Source: an uncultured Dialister sp. (GTDB lineage Bacteria; Bacillota_C; Negativicutes; Veillonellales; Dialisteraceae). From it: DNA of 64,000 bases. A model generated the notes under the pieces. The model searched no databases, was not told where the DNA came from, and worked only from the letters and a program-made list of their open reading frames with translations. The stretch is from the NCBI GenBank assembly GCA_900557365.1, contig UPXR01000002.1, positions 62,001 through 126,000 of the forward strand, written 5' to 3'. Each line of letters opens with the position of its first letter. The stretch's first letter is position 1. Shown piece after piece: positions 6,610 through 14,955 of the stretch. Both the position numbers and the translations under genes were made by a program.

Positions 6610-6922
6610 AGAATAAATGACAAAAGAAAAACAAATTTTTCAAAAAATAAAATGTATATACAAAGAGGAAAAATATTGAAGCGAAGAGGAGCTTTTTCGA
6701 TATTGCGGGAGCAAAACGGAAACGATTCTGACCGACTGCGGGTCGGAGAATAGGAAAATAACAGACCGGAGGCTCCGGGGAAACGGAGCTGGAGGGACGG
6801 ACAGACAGCGGAGAAGCACATGACTTTTGCGCATGGAAAACGGAAAAAGCAATTTGAAAAATGCAAGGCGGATCAAAGCTCTTTTTTGCCGTTTTTCTCT
6901 TTCTTCGGAAATTCATATATTA
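6610..6922. other. Non-coding stretch upstream of the purine permease
   Basis: About 310 bases without a credible gene. The left part is A-rich and contains the 10-bp palindrome TGTATATACA near 6655. I looked for a purine riboswitch, which often precedes permeases of this family, and found no match to its conserved core. A TATAAT at 6923-6928 probably serves the permease; its -35 box is weak. Confidence 0.4.
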
Positions 6923-6997
6923 TATAATGATACATGTTGTTAATCATTTGCATTGCCTTATCTGCAGGATGAGGAATTTTACAAAGGGGTTCTGAAA

Positions 6998-8392
6998 ATG
7001 GAAAAAAATGCAGGCTTTTTTGAAAGGGTGTTCCACCTTTCCGAAAGCGGGACAACGGTCCGGACTGAACTTATCGCAGGGATGACCACGTTCATGACGA
7101 TGGCATATATCCTGGCGGTCAATCCGGCTATTATGAGTACGACCGGTATGGATAAGGCGGCAGTCCTTACCGCAACGGCACTGGCAGGCTTCCTGGGAAC
7201 GATGCTTATGGCGGTCCTTGCCAATTATCCTTTTGCACTGGCACCGGGGATGGGCCTGAATGCTTTTTTTGCCTTTACGGTGGTTCAGCAGATGGGATAT
7301 TCCTGGGAAATGGCCCTGGCTGCGGTTTTTGTGGAAGGGGTCATCTTCATTATTCTGTCTCTGACCAATGTGCGGGAAGCCATTTTCAACTGCATTCCTC
7401 TGAATCTGAAGCGGGCAGTATCGGCCGGGATCGGTCTCTTTATTGCCTTTATCGGGCTGGTGTCTGCGCAGATCATTGTGGCCAATCCGGCGACAAAGAT
7501 TTCTCTCTTTTCCTTCAAGGCTTCCCTGACAGCGGGAACCTTCCAGACAACGGGCATCACGGTGGTGCTGGCCATTATCGGCATCCTGTTTACGGGCTAT
7601 CTGCTGGCAAAGAATGTAAAGGGAAATATTCTCTGGGGTATCCTTTTCACCTGGATTCTGGGCATCCTCTGTGAGCTCACCGGGCTGTATGTGCCGGACC
7701 CTGCAAAGGGCGCTTTTTCCACGCTTCCTGATTTTTCCGGCGGTGCGGCGGCTTTCCTGCCTGCGTCGATTGCGCCGATTGCGCTGCAGTTTGATTTCTC
7801 TCAGCTTTTTACCTTCAATTTCATAGTCGTTCTTCTGGCATTCCTTTTCGTGGATCTTTTTGATACGATCGGCACGCTGATCGGCGTTTCCGCCAAGGCG
7901 AAAATGCTGGATGAAAATGACCGGCTGCCCCGCATCAGAGGCGCTTTGCTGGCAGATGCCGTTGCGACCTGTGTCGGCGCAGCAGTCGGTGTTTCCACGA
8001 ATACAACCTATGTGGAAAGTGCGTCCGGTGTTGCCGAAGGCGGGCGGACGGGACTGACGGCTGTGACGGTTGCCTGCTTCTTCCTGCTTTCTCTTTTCCT
8101 GGCGCCTTTCTTCCTGGCTATCCCTGCCTTTGCGACGGCACCGGCGCTGGTTATCGTAGGCTTCCTTATGTTTACCGCAATTGCCGATGTGAATCTTTAT
8201 GATGCTACGGAAGCGATTCCCTGCTATCTTACTGTCATTGCCATGCCGTTCACCTATTCCATTGCGGAAGGCATTGCTTTCGGCACCATTTCCTATGTAG
8301 TGCTGAATCTGCTGGCCGGCAGGGGGAAGAAGCTGAATCTTCTTCTTTATGTACTGGCCGTGATTTTCCTCTGCAAGTACGTGCTGCTGTAA
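6998..8392 (+). CDS. NCS2-family purine permease (PbuG/AzgA type)
   Basis: This 464-residue cytoplasmic-membrane transporter is of the xanthine/uracil permease family, hypoxanthine/guanine/adenine subgroup. It begins FFERVFHLSESGTTVRTEL and has the diagnostic early motif GMTTFMTMAYILAVNP near residue 30, then APGMGLNAFFAFTVV near 88, FVDLFDTIGTLIGVSAKA near 285 and a late VGVSTNTTYVESASGVAEGGRTGLT-type segment; about 12-14 membrane segments. The start at 6998 has AAAGGGG 9 bases upstream; the frame is open from 6953 but without a ribosome site. It stands alone, with a terminator at 8413-8443. The exact purine cannot be assigned. purA in the same window handles the next step of AMP synthesis. 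Confidence 0.9.
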   Translation: MEKNAGFFERVFHLSESGTTVRTELIAGMTTFMTMAYILAVNPAIMSTTGMDKAAVLTATALAGFLGTMLMAVLANYPFALAPGMGLNAFFAFTVVQQMGYSWEMALAAVFVEGVIFIILSLTNVREAIFNCIPLNLKRAVSAGIGLFIAFIGLVSAQIIVANPATKISLFSFKASLTAGTFQTTGITVVLAIIGILFTGYLLAKNVKGNILWGILFTWILGILCELTGLYVPDPAKGAFSTLPDFSGGAAAFLPASIAPIALQFDFSQLFTFNFIVVLLAFLFVDLFDTIGTLIGVSAKAKMLDENDRLPRIRGALLADAVATCVGAAVGVSTNTTYVESASGVAEGGRTGLTAVTVACFFLLSLFLAPFFLAIPAFATAPALVIVGFLMFTAIADVNLYDATEAIPCYLTVIAMPFTYSIAEGIAFGTISYVVLNLLAGRGKKLNLLLYVLAVIFLCKYVLL

Positions 8393-8412
8393 TATGTGAG
8401 CACGGAAAAAAT

Positions 8413-8443
8413 TAAAGAGCCCGCCTGGCAGGCTCTTTTTTTA
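8413..8443 (+). terminator. Terminator of the purine permease gene
   Basis: AAAGAGCC pairs with GGCTCTTT and is followed by a run of T's; it starts about 20 bases after the permease stop. Confidence 0.85.
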
Positions 8444-8492
8444 TAGGACGGACAGGCAGATTTTCCGCCGGATTGTCCGGGAAGGAGACATT

Positions 8493-9317
8493 TTGAAAAA
8501 GAAAATAACAGCTCTTTTGCTGATGCTTTGTCTGGGGAGTGCGTCTGTCTTTGCGGCGGCACCGGATATTACAGCCGATGCAGCAGTCATCATGGATGAA
8601 AAAAGCGGGGAAATTCTCTATGAAAAGAACGGAACCCGCCGGGAATATCCGGCAAGCATGACAAAAATCATGACGTGCATTCTTTCCCTGGAGAAGGGAA
8701 ATCCGGGAAAGGTCATCGAAATCAGTCCGAAGGCAGCGGATGTGGAATCCACCGCCCTGAACGGAGGAGAGTGGATTTCTCTGGGGGATCTGACAAACCA
8801 GATGATGCTCATTTCCGACAACGGCGCCGCCAATGCAGTGGGGGAGGCCATTGCGGGGAATGAAACGGCTTTTTCAGATATGATGAATGAAAAGGCGCGG
8901 AGCATCGGCATGAAGGATACTCATTTCGTGAATGCCAGCGGGATGCCCGATCCGGATCATTATTCCACTGCGGAGGATATGGCCCGGCTGGCCCGGTATG
9001 CTATGGAAAATAAAAACTTCCGCCGGGTGGTGGGAACGAAGGAAAAGCAGATCCGCTATCTGCGGCCGCAGACAATTTTCCGGACAGAAAATACGAACCG
9101 CCTTCTTTATACCTACAGCGGAGCCAGCGGCATCAAGACAGGATATACGATGGCTGCCGGCGGCTGTCTGGCTGCATCGGCGGTGCGGAACGGCCGGGAG
9201 CTGATTGTGATTCTCCTGCATTCTCAGGATACGGATACAAGGTTTGCAGAGGCGGAAGCGCTGCTGGACTACGGATTTACTCTTCCCGGTGAGAAAAAAT
9301 CCGGCGGTAAGAAATAA
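8493..9317 (+). CDS. dacF: D-alanyl-D-alanine carboxypeptidase (DacF/PBP5 type)
   Basis: This 274-residue exported serine peptidase (S11 family) removes the terminal D-Ala from peptidoglycan pentapeptides. The signal peptide is residues 1-22. The three catalytic motifs are present: SMTK at 55-58, SDN at 108-110 and KTG near 213 in the context SGIKTGYT. It starts with TTG at 8493, supported by GGAAGGAG 8 bases upstream. The chain stops after the catalytic domain with a basic tail and lacks the second beta domain and amphipathic anchor of full PBP5 (about 390 residues), so it may be soluble in the periplasm. Terminator at 9329-9361. Confidence 0.9.
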   Translation: MKKKITALLLMLCLGSASVFAAAPDITADAAVIMDEKSGEILYEKNGTRREYPASMTKIMTCILSLEKGNPGKVIEISPKAADVESTALNGGEWISLGDLTNQMMLISDNGAANAVGEAIAGNETAFSDMMNEKARSIGMKDTHFVNASGMPDPDHYSTAEDMARLARYAMENKNFRRVVGTKEKQIRYLRPQTIFRTENTNRLLYTYSGASGIKTGYTMAAGGCLAASAVRNGRELIVILLHSQDTDTRFAEAEALLDYGFTLPGEKKSGGKK

Positions 9318-9328
9318 GAACGGCAAAG

Positions 9329-9361
9329 GAAAAGACCCCGAAAGTTTCCGGGGTCTTTTTG
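9329..9361. terminator. Bidirectional terminator between dacF and ugd
   Basis: AAAAGACCCCG and CGGGGTCTTTTT flank a short loop, with A's before and T's after, so it can end the two converging transcripts. Confidence 0.85.
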
Positions 9362-9368
9362 TCTGGAT

Positions 9369-10553
9369 TCAGTCTCTGGAAAAGAGGTCGCGGGTATAGA
9401 CTTTTTCCCGAACCGGGGCCAGGTCTTCACCGATGCGGTTGGCCAGGATGACAGTGCATTTCTCCCGGAATTCTTCAATGTTCCGGGTAACGGGAATGCC
9501 CTGGAAGGTATCTTCCTGCAGGGTCGGTTCATAGATGAGCAGATCAATGCCTCTGTCGGTGAGGCGTTCGATGATGCCCTGAATGGCAGAGGAACGGAAG
9601 TTGTCGCTGCCGCTCTTCATGGTCAGACGGTAGATGCCGACAAGCTTCGGGTTTTCCCCGGCAATATGCTCGGCAATGTATTCTTTTCTGGTTTCGTTGG
9701 CGGAAACTACGGCCTGAATCATATTTTCCGGGATTCCCCTGTAGTTGGCCAGAAGCTGCTTGGTATCCTTCGGAAGGCAGTATCCGCCGTAGCCGAAGGA
9801 AGGATTGTTATAGAAATCGCCGATACGGGGGTCGTAGCCCATGCCCTTAATGATGGCAGCGGCATCGAGGCCTTTCATTTCCGCATAGGTATCGATTTCA
9901 TTGAAGTAGGCCACGCGGATGGCCAGGTAGGTGTTGGAGAAAAGCTTGATGGATTCCGCTTCGGAGGAGCCGGTGATGAGAACCGGAATATTTTCCCGGA
10001 TAGCCCCTTCCTGCTGAAGTGCGGCGTATTTTTCCGCCCAGGGACGGAGTTCCTCCCGTCCTTCCGGGATGCCTACAATGATGCGGGACGGGTAGAGGTT
10101 ATCGTAGAGTGCTTTTCCTTCCCTGAGAAATTCCGGAGCAAAAAGGATGGGCAGATCGCTGTACAGAGCGGAAATTTTCTGCGTGTAGCCGATGGGAATG
10201 GTGGATTTGATGATTACGGCAGCTTTGGAGCCGACGCGGCGGATCTGGGACAGAATGGATTCCACAGCAGTGGTGTCAAATCGGCCGCTGATATCATCGT
10301 AATTGGTCGGAGCAGCAATGATGATCAGCTCGGCATCCCGGTAGGCAGTGTCCCCGTCCAGTGTAGCGGTGAGCTGCAGCGGACGGTTGGCAAGGTAATC
10401 CTCAATATAGGCGTCTGCAATGGGAGATTTCTTCCGGTTGACCATATCGACCTTTTCCGGAATGACATCCACGGCGGTGACCGGATTATGCTGAGAAAGA
10501 AGGACAGCGTTGGAAAGACCGACATAACCGGTCCCGGCAACAGCGATTTTCAT
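9369..10553 (-). CDS. ugd: UDP-glucose 6-dehydrogenase
   Basis: This 394-residue cytoplasmic enzyme oxidises UDP-glucose to UDP-glucuronate with two NAD+, providing a sugar for polysaccharide or LPS. The N-terminal Rossmann fold has GTGYVGLS at about residues 7-14; APTNYD and KSTIPIGYT follow; the catalytic Cys is in GYGGYCLPKDT near residue 258; a C-terminal UDP-binding domain ends the chain. Its length fits the short E. coli-type Ugd. I chose the ATG at 10553 (AAGAGGT upstream); the open frame extends 40 codons further but those residues precede the conserved Rossmann start. It is monocistronic, with TATAAT about 55 bases upstream. Confidence 0.93.
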   Translation of the reverse strand: MKIAVAGTGYVGLSNAVLLSQHNPVTAVDVIPEKVDMVNRKKSPIADAYIEDYLANRPLQLTATLDGDTAYRDAELIIIAAPTNYDDISGRFDTTAVESILSQIRRVGSKAAVIIKSTIPIGYTQKISALYSDLPILFAPEFLREGKALYDNLYPSRIIVGIPEGREELRPWAEKYAALQQEGAIRENIPVLITGSSEAESIKLFSNTYLAIRVAYFNEIDTYAEMKGLDAAAIIKGMGYDPRIGDFYNNPSFGYGGYCLPKDTKQLLANYRGIPENMIQAVVSANETRKEYIAEHIAGENPKLVGIYRLTMKSGSDNFRSSAIQGIIERLTDRGIDLLIYEPTLQEDTFQGIPVTRNIEEFREKCTVILANRIGEDLAPVREKVYTRDLFSRD

Positions 10554-10664
10554 GAATATACCTCTTTTCCTGAAACAGATAAAATCAGAAATATTTCTTT
10601 TATTATACTCTCTTTTCAGATATTTTACCGAGTATTTTACCAAGGAAATCAGGGAGTGCTGCAG

Positions 10665-10693
10665 TTGCGGCAAAAGAAATCCTGTGGTAAATT
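10665..10693 (+). promoter_or_regulatory. Promoter of bcp
   Basis: TTGCGG (10665-10670) and TAAATT (10688-10693) are 17 bases apart and lie 41 bases before the bcp start codon. Confidence 0.45.
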
Positions 10694-10734
10694 AGAAATA
10701 TGAAAAATATCGATATAGAACAGGAGGAATAAAT

Positions 10735-11202
10735 ATGGCACTGAATATCGGCAGCCCTGCACCGGATTTTACGCTTCCGTCGGATTCCGGACGGGATATT
10801 TCTCTGCATGATTATCTGGGGCAGAAGGTAATTCTTTATTTTTATCCCAAGGACAATACATCGGGATGCACTCTGGAGGCGCAGCAGTTCCGGGATCATC
10901 TGGAGGATTTTCAGAAGCTGGGATATGCAGTACTCGGCGTTTCCCGGGACTCTGTACGGAAGCACTGCAATTTCCGGGATAAGAACAGTCTGAATTTCCC
11001 GCTCCTTTCCGATGCAGAGGAGACCGTGGTGAAGCTGTATGACGTACTGAAGGAAAAAAGCATGTACGGCAGAAAGTACATGGGAATCGTCCGCTCCACG
11101 TTCCTCATTGACGAAAAGGGAAATCTGGCGGGAGAATACCGGAATGTGAAGGCCGGCAGCCATGTGGGCGATTTGCTGCAGGAACTTTCCGAAGGAAAAT
11201 AA
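10735..11202 (+). CDS. bcp: Thioredoxin-dependent thiol peroxidase (Bcp/PrxQ)
   Basis: This 155-residue cytoplasmic peroxiredoxin reduces hydrogen and organic peroxides. The peroxidatic Cys is Cys45 in PKDNTSGCTLEA, followed by the FRD pattern typical of Bcp. In E. coli Bcp the resolving Cys lies five residues later; here that position is Gln50. The only other Cys is Cys78 (RKHCNFRD), on the helix that carries the resolving Cys in some atypical two-Cys Bcp proteins, though not at exactly the same place. The enzyme may thus use a one-Cys or shifted two-Cys mechanism. GGAGGAA sits 4 bases before the ATG. Its own promoter is at 10665-10693 and its terminator at 11232-11274. Confidence 0.92.
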   Translation: MALNIGSPAPDFTLPSDSGRDISLHDYLGQKVILYFYPKDNTSGCTLEAQQFRDHLEDFQKLGYAVLGVSRDSVRKHCNFRDKNSLNFPLLSDAEETVVKLYDVLKEKSMYGRKYMGIVRSTFLIDEKGNLAGEYRNVKAGSHVGDLLQELSEGK

Positions 11203-11231
11203 AACGCCGTATGACGGAAAATGAGCAATCG

Positions 11232-11274
11232 AAAAGCTGAGCACAGGGAAAACCCGATGCTCAGCTTTTATTTC
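11232..11274. terminator. Bidirectional terminator after bcp
   Basis: AAAAGCTGAGCA and TGCTCAGCTTTT (11-12 bp) enclose a 14-base loop; A's precede and T's follow, serving bcp and the converging nucleoside phosphorylase gene. Confidence 0.85.
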
Positions 11275-11309
11275 GGATTCAGCCGTTTTCAGGAAGTCTG
11301 CCGGAGAAG

Positions 11310-12062
11310 CTACATCCGGAGAAGAGCGCGGAGACCGATTTCCAGGGCGGCACCGCGGCTTTCCTTTCCCCAGCCCCGCTGATTGTGCCGGAGGTGGGCC
11401 AGGGTGTCGGCGGTGAAAAGAATCTGGGCAAAGTCTTTGTTTCGGAACTGCGCACAGGCCGCAAGGGAGGCGCATTCCATATCGACCACGGTGCAGCCTT
11501 CCTCCCGGCGCTGTTTCAGCTTTTCCTTCGTTTCCCGGAAGAATCCGTCTGTGGACCAGGTGGTGCATGGGGAGAAGGGAATGCCCTCTTCCCGGAGAAA
11601 GGCGGAAATTTTCATCCGGGGATTTTCGGGGAGGGACACGAAGCGCTGCGGCGGAAGATAATGGAAGGAGGTGCCTTCATCGCGAAGGGCTTTTTCCACG
11701 AGAAGGAAGGTATTTTCCGGCAGATCCGCCAGACTGCCGCAGCAGCCTGCCGCAAGAAGCTTTTCCGTGCCGTAGGCGAAGAGCCTCTCTGCCATGAGAA
11801 CGGCCATGGCGCCTCCCACCGGAGCCTGCATGAGGACTGCCGGCTGTTCCCCGGGGATTTCCCAGAGGGGGAATTTCTTGGTAATGGAAATAAAAGAGCC
11901 GATTTCCTTTCCTCCCTTTTCCTCTGCAAAGGTGCGGATGGCCTTTTCCGAAAGGAAGACGAAGAGAGCACGGGACGGAAGGGAAAGAGAAAGCTTTTCG
12001 AAACGGGGGCTGATCAGCTCCTGAGAAAGATCGTATTCGGTGAGCGGGCAGTCTTTAGTCAT
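11310..12062 (-). CDS. Nucleoside phosphorylase family protein
   Basis: This 250-residue cytoplasmic protein has the PNP/UDP phosphorylase fold (type I). Visible elements are GGAMAVLMAERLFAYG near residue 88, the glycine-rich AAGCCGSL near 115, STDGFFRE near 180 and VDMECASLAACAQF near 205, where Met-Glu is the usual ribose-binding pair. The ATG at 12062 has AGGAGG 6 bases before it and overlaps the upstream gene by 8 bases. The substrate could be uridine, a purine nucleoside or an MTA-like compound; sequence alone does not decide. It is coupled with the FliB-like gene. Confidence 0.85.
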   Translation of the reverse strand: MTKDCPLTEYDLSQELISPRFEKLSLSLPSRALFVFLSEKAIRTFAEEKGGKEIGSFISITKKFPLWEIPGEQPAVLMQAPVGGAMAVLMAERLFAYGTEKLLAAGCCGSLADLPENTFLLVEKALRDEGTSFHYLPPQRFVSLPENPRMKISAFLREEGIPFSPCTTWSTDGFFRETKEKLKQRREEGCTVVDMECASLAACAQFRNKDFAQILFTADTLAHLRHNQRGWGKESRGAALEIGLRALLRM

Positions 12063-12948
12063 GAGAAACCTCCTTTTCCAAAAGGGTGAGCAGCAGGTCC
12101 ACATTGTCCGTATCATACTCAATCTGTTCGGACCAGCGGCAGACCGGGGGAATCAGTTCATGTGTCCGGGCAGCGGAAAGAAGAATGAAAACCGTGCTTT
12201 CCCGGGCAAATGCAAAAATGACGGCGGGATCGAAATCTGTCAGCCGGTCGATTTCCCGGAAGAGGATATACCGGAAAAGATTTTCCCAGAAATCGGGATT
12301 TTCGGCATAGAGTGTCCGGGCTGCTTTCAGAAGGGACGGCAGATCCTGCTTTACGGCAGCAAGCTCTTCCGGCCATTGGCTGTCGATGGGTTCGGTTTTT
12401 TCCAGACGGGCCAGGGCTGGGCAGACTGTTTCTTCCGTGAAATCGGGAGCAAAGCGGAACTCCTTTTCCGGGAGGTCCGGCAGGAGAAGAGAGAGCAGGG
12501 AATCCAGCGGGAAAGTCCGGCCTTCTGCGCAGAACAGAAGGGGACCCTTCACGGCGAGAAGCTGCTCCACCGTTCGTTCGCAGGCCAGTCCGGTGCCGCA
12601 GAGCTCCAGATTGCCGATATATTTGTAGAAACGGGGATGGGCATGACAGATCTGGCAGAGAAAATCTTCTCCCTTTTCCAGAACAAGAGAGCAGAGGCCC
12701 TTTTCGGTGAGCAGCGGGCAGTATCCCTTTTCGTTCAGGGCAAAGCAGGTAGAGCCGTCGGGTGATTTTTTCATAGCCCGGCGAAGCTTTTCTCCGAGCG
12801 GTCCCGGCTCGGCGCGGTACTTTGCCTCCGTTTCTGCATCGATATCAATTTCCCAGGTCTGGCAGCAGGTGTGCAGACATTGATCGGCCTTGCAGGCAAA
12901 ATCGGGGAAAAATGAGGGACAGACAGAAAAATATTGCAGATCTTCCAT
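12055..12948 (-). CDS. FliB-like protein (CxxC-rich, lysine-N-methylase family)
   Basis: This 297-residue protein resembles the flagellin lysine-N-methylase (FliB) family. The N-terminal region has the Cys signature FACKADQCLHTCCQTWEIDID near residues 17-37, then CPLLTEKGLCSLV and FLCQICHAHPRF, a set of Cys likely to bind a metal or Fe-S cluster. The C-terminal half has no recognisable motif. AGGAGG lies before the start at 12948. There is no flagellar gene in this window, so the target, if it is a methylase, may be another protein. It forms a two-gene operon with the nucleoside phosphorylase. Confidence 0.75.
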   Translation of the reverse strand: MEDLQYFSVCPSFFPDFACKADQCLHTCCQTWEIDIDAETEAKYRAEPGPLGEKLRRAMKKSPDGSTCFALNEKGYCPLLTEKGLCSLVLEKGEDFLCQICHAHPRFYKYIGNLELCGTGLACERTVEQLLAVKGPLLFCAEGRTFPLDSLLSLLLPDLPEKEFRFAPDFTEETVCPALARLEKTEPIDSQWPEELAAVKQDLPSLLKAARTLYAENPDFWENLFRYILFREIDRLTDFDPAVIFAFARESTVFILLSAARTHELIPPVCRWSEQIEYDTDNVDLLLTLLEKEVSHD

Positions 12949-12967
12949 AGAGCCTCCTGTTTGACTG

Positions 12968-13005
12968 CAAAAAAGCCATGAGTGTTCATTCTCATGGCTT
13001 TCTTT
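12968..13005 (-). terminator. Terminator of the RNase J gene
   Basis: On the minus strand AAAGCCATGAG pairs with CTCATGGCTTT around an 8-base loop and a run of T follows. It lies directly after the RNase J stop and before the FliB-like gene. Confidence 0.85.
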
Positions 13006-13006
13006 T

Positions 13007-14671
13007 TTATTTGATTTCCTGGATGATGGGGAGAATCATCGGTCTTCTCTTTGTTTTTTCATAGAAATATTTGCTCAGGGTATCGCGGATCTGGGTTTTG
13101 ATGGCATTCCATTCGGTGACATCCCCTGCTGCGCAGCGGTCCAGTACGGATTCAACACGTGCTCTGGATTCGGAAAGAAGGGCTTCGCTGTCCCTGACAT
13201 AGACAAAGCCTCTGGAAACGATGTCCGGACCTGCAAGGACCTGGTTGCTTCCCTTTTCCAGGGCAATGACGATGATGACCACGCCGTCCTGTGCAAGCTG
13301 CTGCCGGTCACGGATGACGATATTTCCTACATCGCCTACGCCGAGGCCGTCAACAAAGACGGCTCCTGCCTGTACTTTTCCGTTGATTTTGCCGCTCCGG
13401 TTGGTGAATTCGAAAATCGTTCCGTTTTCCCCGATGAGGATATTCTGTTTCCGGATGCCCAGTCCCATGGCCAGCTCAGCGCTGCTGCAGAGGAAACGGT
13501 GTTCCCCGTGGACAGGAACGAAGAATTTCGGACGGACCAGGGAAAGCATGGTCTTGATGTCTTCCTGGGAACCGTGGCCGGAAACGTGAACACGGAATCC
13601 GTTCTTTCCGGTGATGACCTTTGCGCCGAGACGCATCAGGTTGTCAATGGTGCGGCCTACGCTGGTTTCGTTGCCCGGAATCGGGGAAGCGGAGATGATG
13701 ACTGTGTCGCCGGCATGAATGGTAACATTCCGGTGGCTGCCGTCTGCCATGCGGGAAAGGCCTGCCATCGGTTCGCCCTGGCTGCCGGTGGTGAGGATAC
13801 AGAGACGGTCTTCTCTGTACTGCTTCATTTCCTCCGGTTCGATAAAGGTGCCTTCCGGTGCTTTCAGATAGCCCAGATCTCTTGCAATGCCTACGACATT
13901 GACCATGGAGCGGCCGAATACGCAGACCTTCCGCTTCACGGCCACAGCTGCATCGACGGCCATCTGGATACGGGAAACATTGGATGCAAAGGTAGCCAGG
14001 ATGATGCGGCCCCGCTGATCCCGGAAAGCGTCCATAAGCGACTTGGATACAACCGCTTCCGACGGGGTATAGCCCGGTACCTGGGCATTGGTGGAGTCGG
14101 CGCAGAGAACGAGAACGCCTCTGTGGCCGAGTTCAGCCAGCTTGTACATATCGGTCAGTTCGCCGTCCACGGGGGAGTGGTCGAATTTGAAGTCCCCTGT
14201 ATGGACTACGGTGCCGATGGGAGTGCGGAGATAGATTCCGCAGGAATCCGGAATGGAATGACATACATGGAAGAATCCGAATTTGAACGAACCGGCTTTG
14301 AATTCGTCGCCCGGAGTGACTGCATGCAGGTCATAGTCGGAAATATGGGCTTCCTTCAGTTTGCCTTCAATGAGGCCGCAGGTCAGGCGTGTCGCGTAAA
14401 CCGGCGCCTTCACGTCCCGCAGCAGATAGGAAAGGGAGCCTATATGATCTTCGTGTCCGTGGGTAATCAGGATTGCACGAATTTTGTCTCTGTTTTCAAT
14501 GAGGTAGCTGAAATCAGGGATGACAATATCAATCCCCAGCATATCCTCTTCCGGGAAGGCCATGCCTGCATCGATTACGATAATTTCGTCGCCGTAACGG
14601 AATACAGTCATGTTCTTTCCGATTTCCCCCAGTCCGCCCAGGGGAATGATCTGTAATCTGGATTTACTCAA
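13007..14671 (-). CDS. rnjA: Ribonuclease J
   Basis: This 554-residue cytoplasmic metallo-beta-lactamase/beta-CASP ribonuclease has 5'-3' exo- and endonuclease activity and matures or degrades mRNA and rRNA. The zinc motif HGHEDHIG is at 71-78; HTGDFKFDHSP, the beta-CASP region ATFASNVSRIQ, and HVSGHGSQEDI follow, with the C-terminal dimerisation domain after residue 450. Length equals the family norm. The start is TTG at 14671 with AGGAGG 11 bases upstream; no closer ATG exists. The leader at 14672-14775 contains a terminator-like hairpin. The gene is monocistronic. It may be RNase J1 or the only RNase J. Confidence 0.93.
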   Translation of the reverse strand: MSKSRLQIIPLGGLGEIGKNMTVFRYGDEIIVIDAGMAFPEEDMLGIDIVIPDFSYLIENRDKIRAILITHGHEDHIGSLSYLLRDVKAPVYATRLTCGLIEGKLKEAHISDYDLHAVTPGDEFKAGSFKFGFFHVCHSIPDSCGIYLRTPIGTVVHTGDFKFDHSPVDGELTDMYKLAELGHRGVLVLCADSTNAQVPGYTPSEAVVSKSLMDAFRDQRGRIILATFASNVSRIQMAVDAAVAVKRKVCVFGRSMVNVVGIARDLGYLKAPEGTFIEPEEMKQYREDRLCILTTGSQGEPMAGLSRMADGSHRNVTIHAGDTVIISASPIPGNETSVGRTIDNLMRLGAKVITGKNGFRVHVSGHGSQEDIKTMLSLVRPKFFVPVHGEHRFLCSSAELAMGLGIRKQNILIGENGTIFEFTNRSGKINGKVQAGAVFVDGLGVGDVGNIVIRDRQQLAQDGVVIIVIALEKGSNQVLAGPDIVSRGFVYVRDSEALLSESRARVESVLDRCAAGDVTEWNAIKTQIRDTLSKYFYEKTKRRPMILPIIQEIK

Positions 14672-14699
14672 GGTGAATAAAACCTCCTATTCAGTTGTA

Positions 14700-14755
14700 A
14701 TTTTTCCCGATCAGGGAAAATATAAAAAATCCTATTGAAATTCCTTTCAATAGTA
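14700..14755 (-). promoter_or_regulatory. Terminator-like hairpin in the RNase J leader (possible attenuator)
   Basis: On the minus strand CTATTGAAA and TTTCAATAG (9 bp, GGAA loop, 14732-14753) are followed by ATTTTTTATA, the form of a Rho-independent terminator. Then comes a second stem, TTTTCCC/GGGAAAA (about 14702-14719), and the ribosome site. The promoter TATAAT lies at 14780-14785, so the hairpin lies between promoter and gene. I see no anti-terminator pairing. Confidence 0.5.
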
Positions 14756-14955
14756 AGCCGTTCCATAGTCGCTGCTTCTATTATATCACAATTTGCAACA
14801 GGACGTGAGAAAACGGGAGAAGGAAAGAAAAAGTATCCGGAAGTACGAAAAGACATGATACGGAAGCCAAGTCCCGGAAATTTTATGATAAAATAAAATA
14901 AATATATCAAAACAGAGAAGGGGTATTCCTTCTATTTGTCAAGGAGTCGAATTTC

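Noticed and set aside
6923..6997. Purine riboswitch before the NCS2 permease
   Set aside because: Such riboswitches are common in front of this family, but the conserved three-way-junction core is absent, and only about 70 bases separate the -10 box from the start codon.
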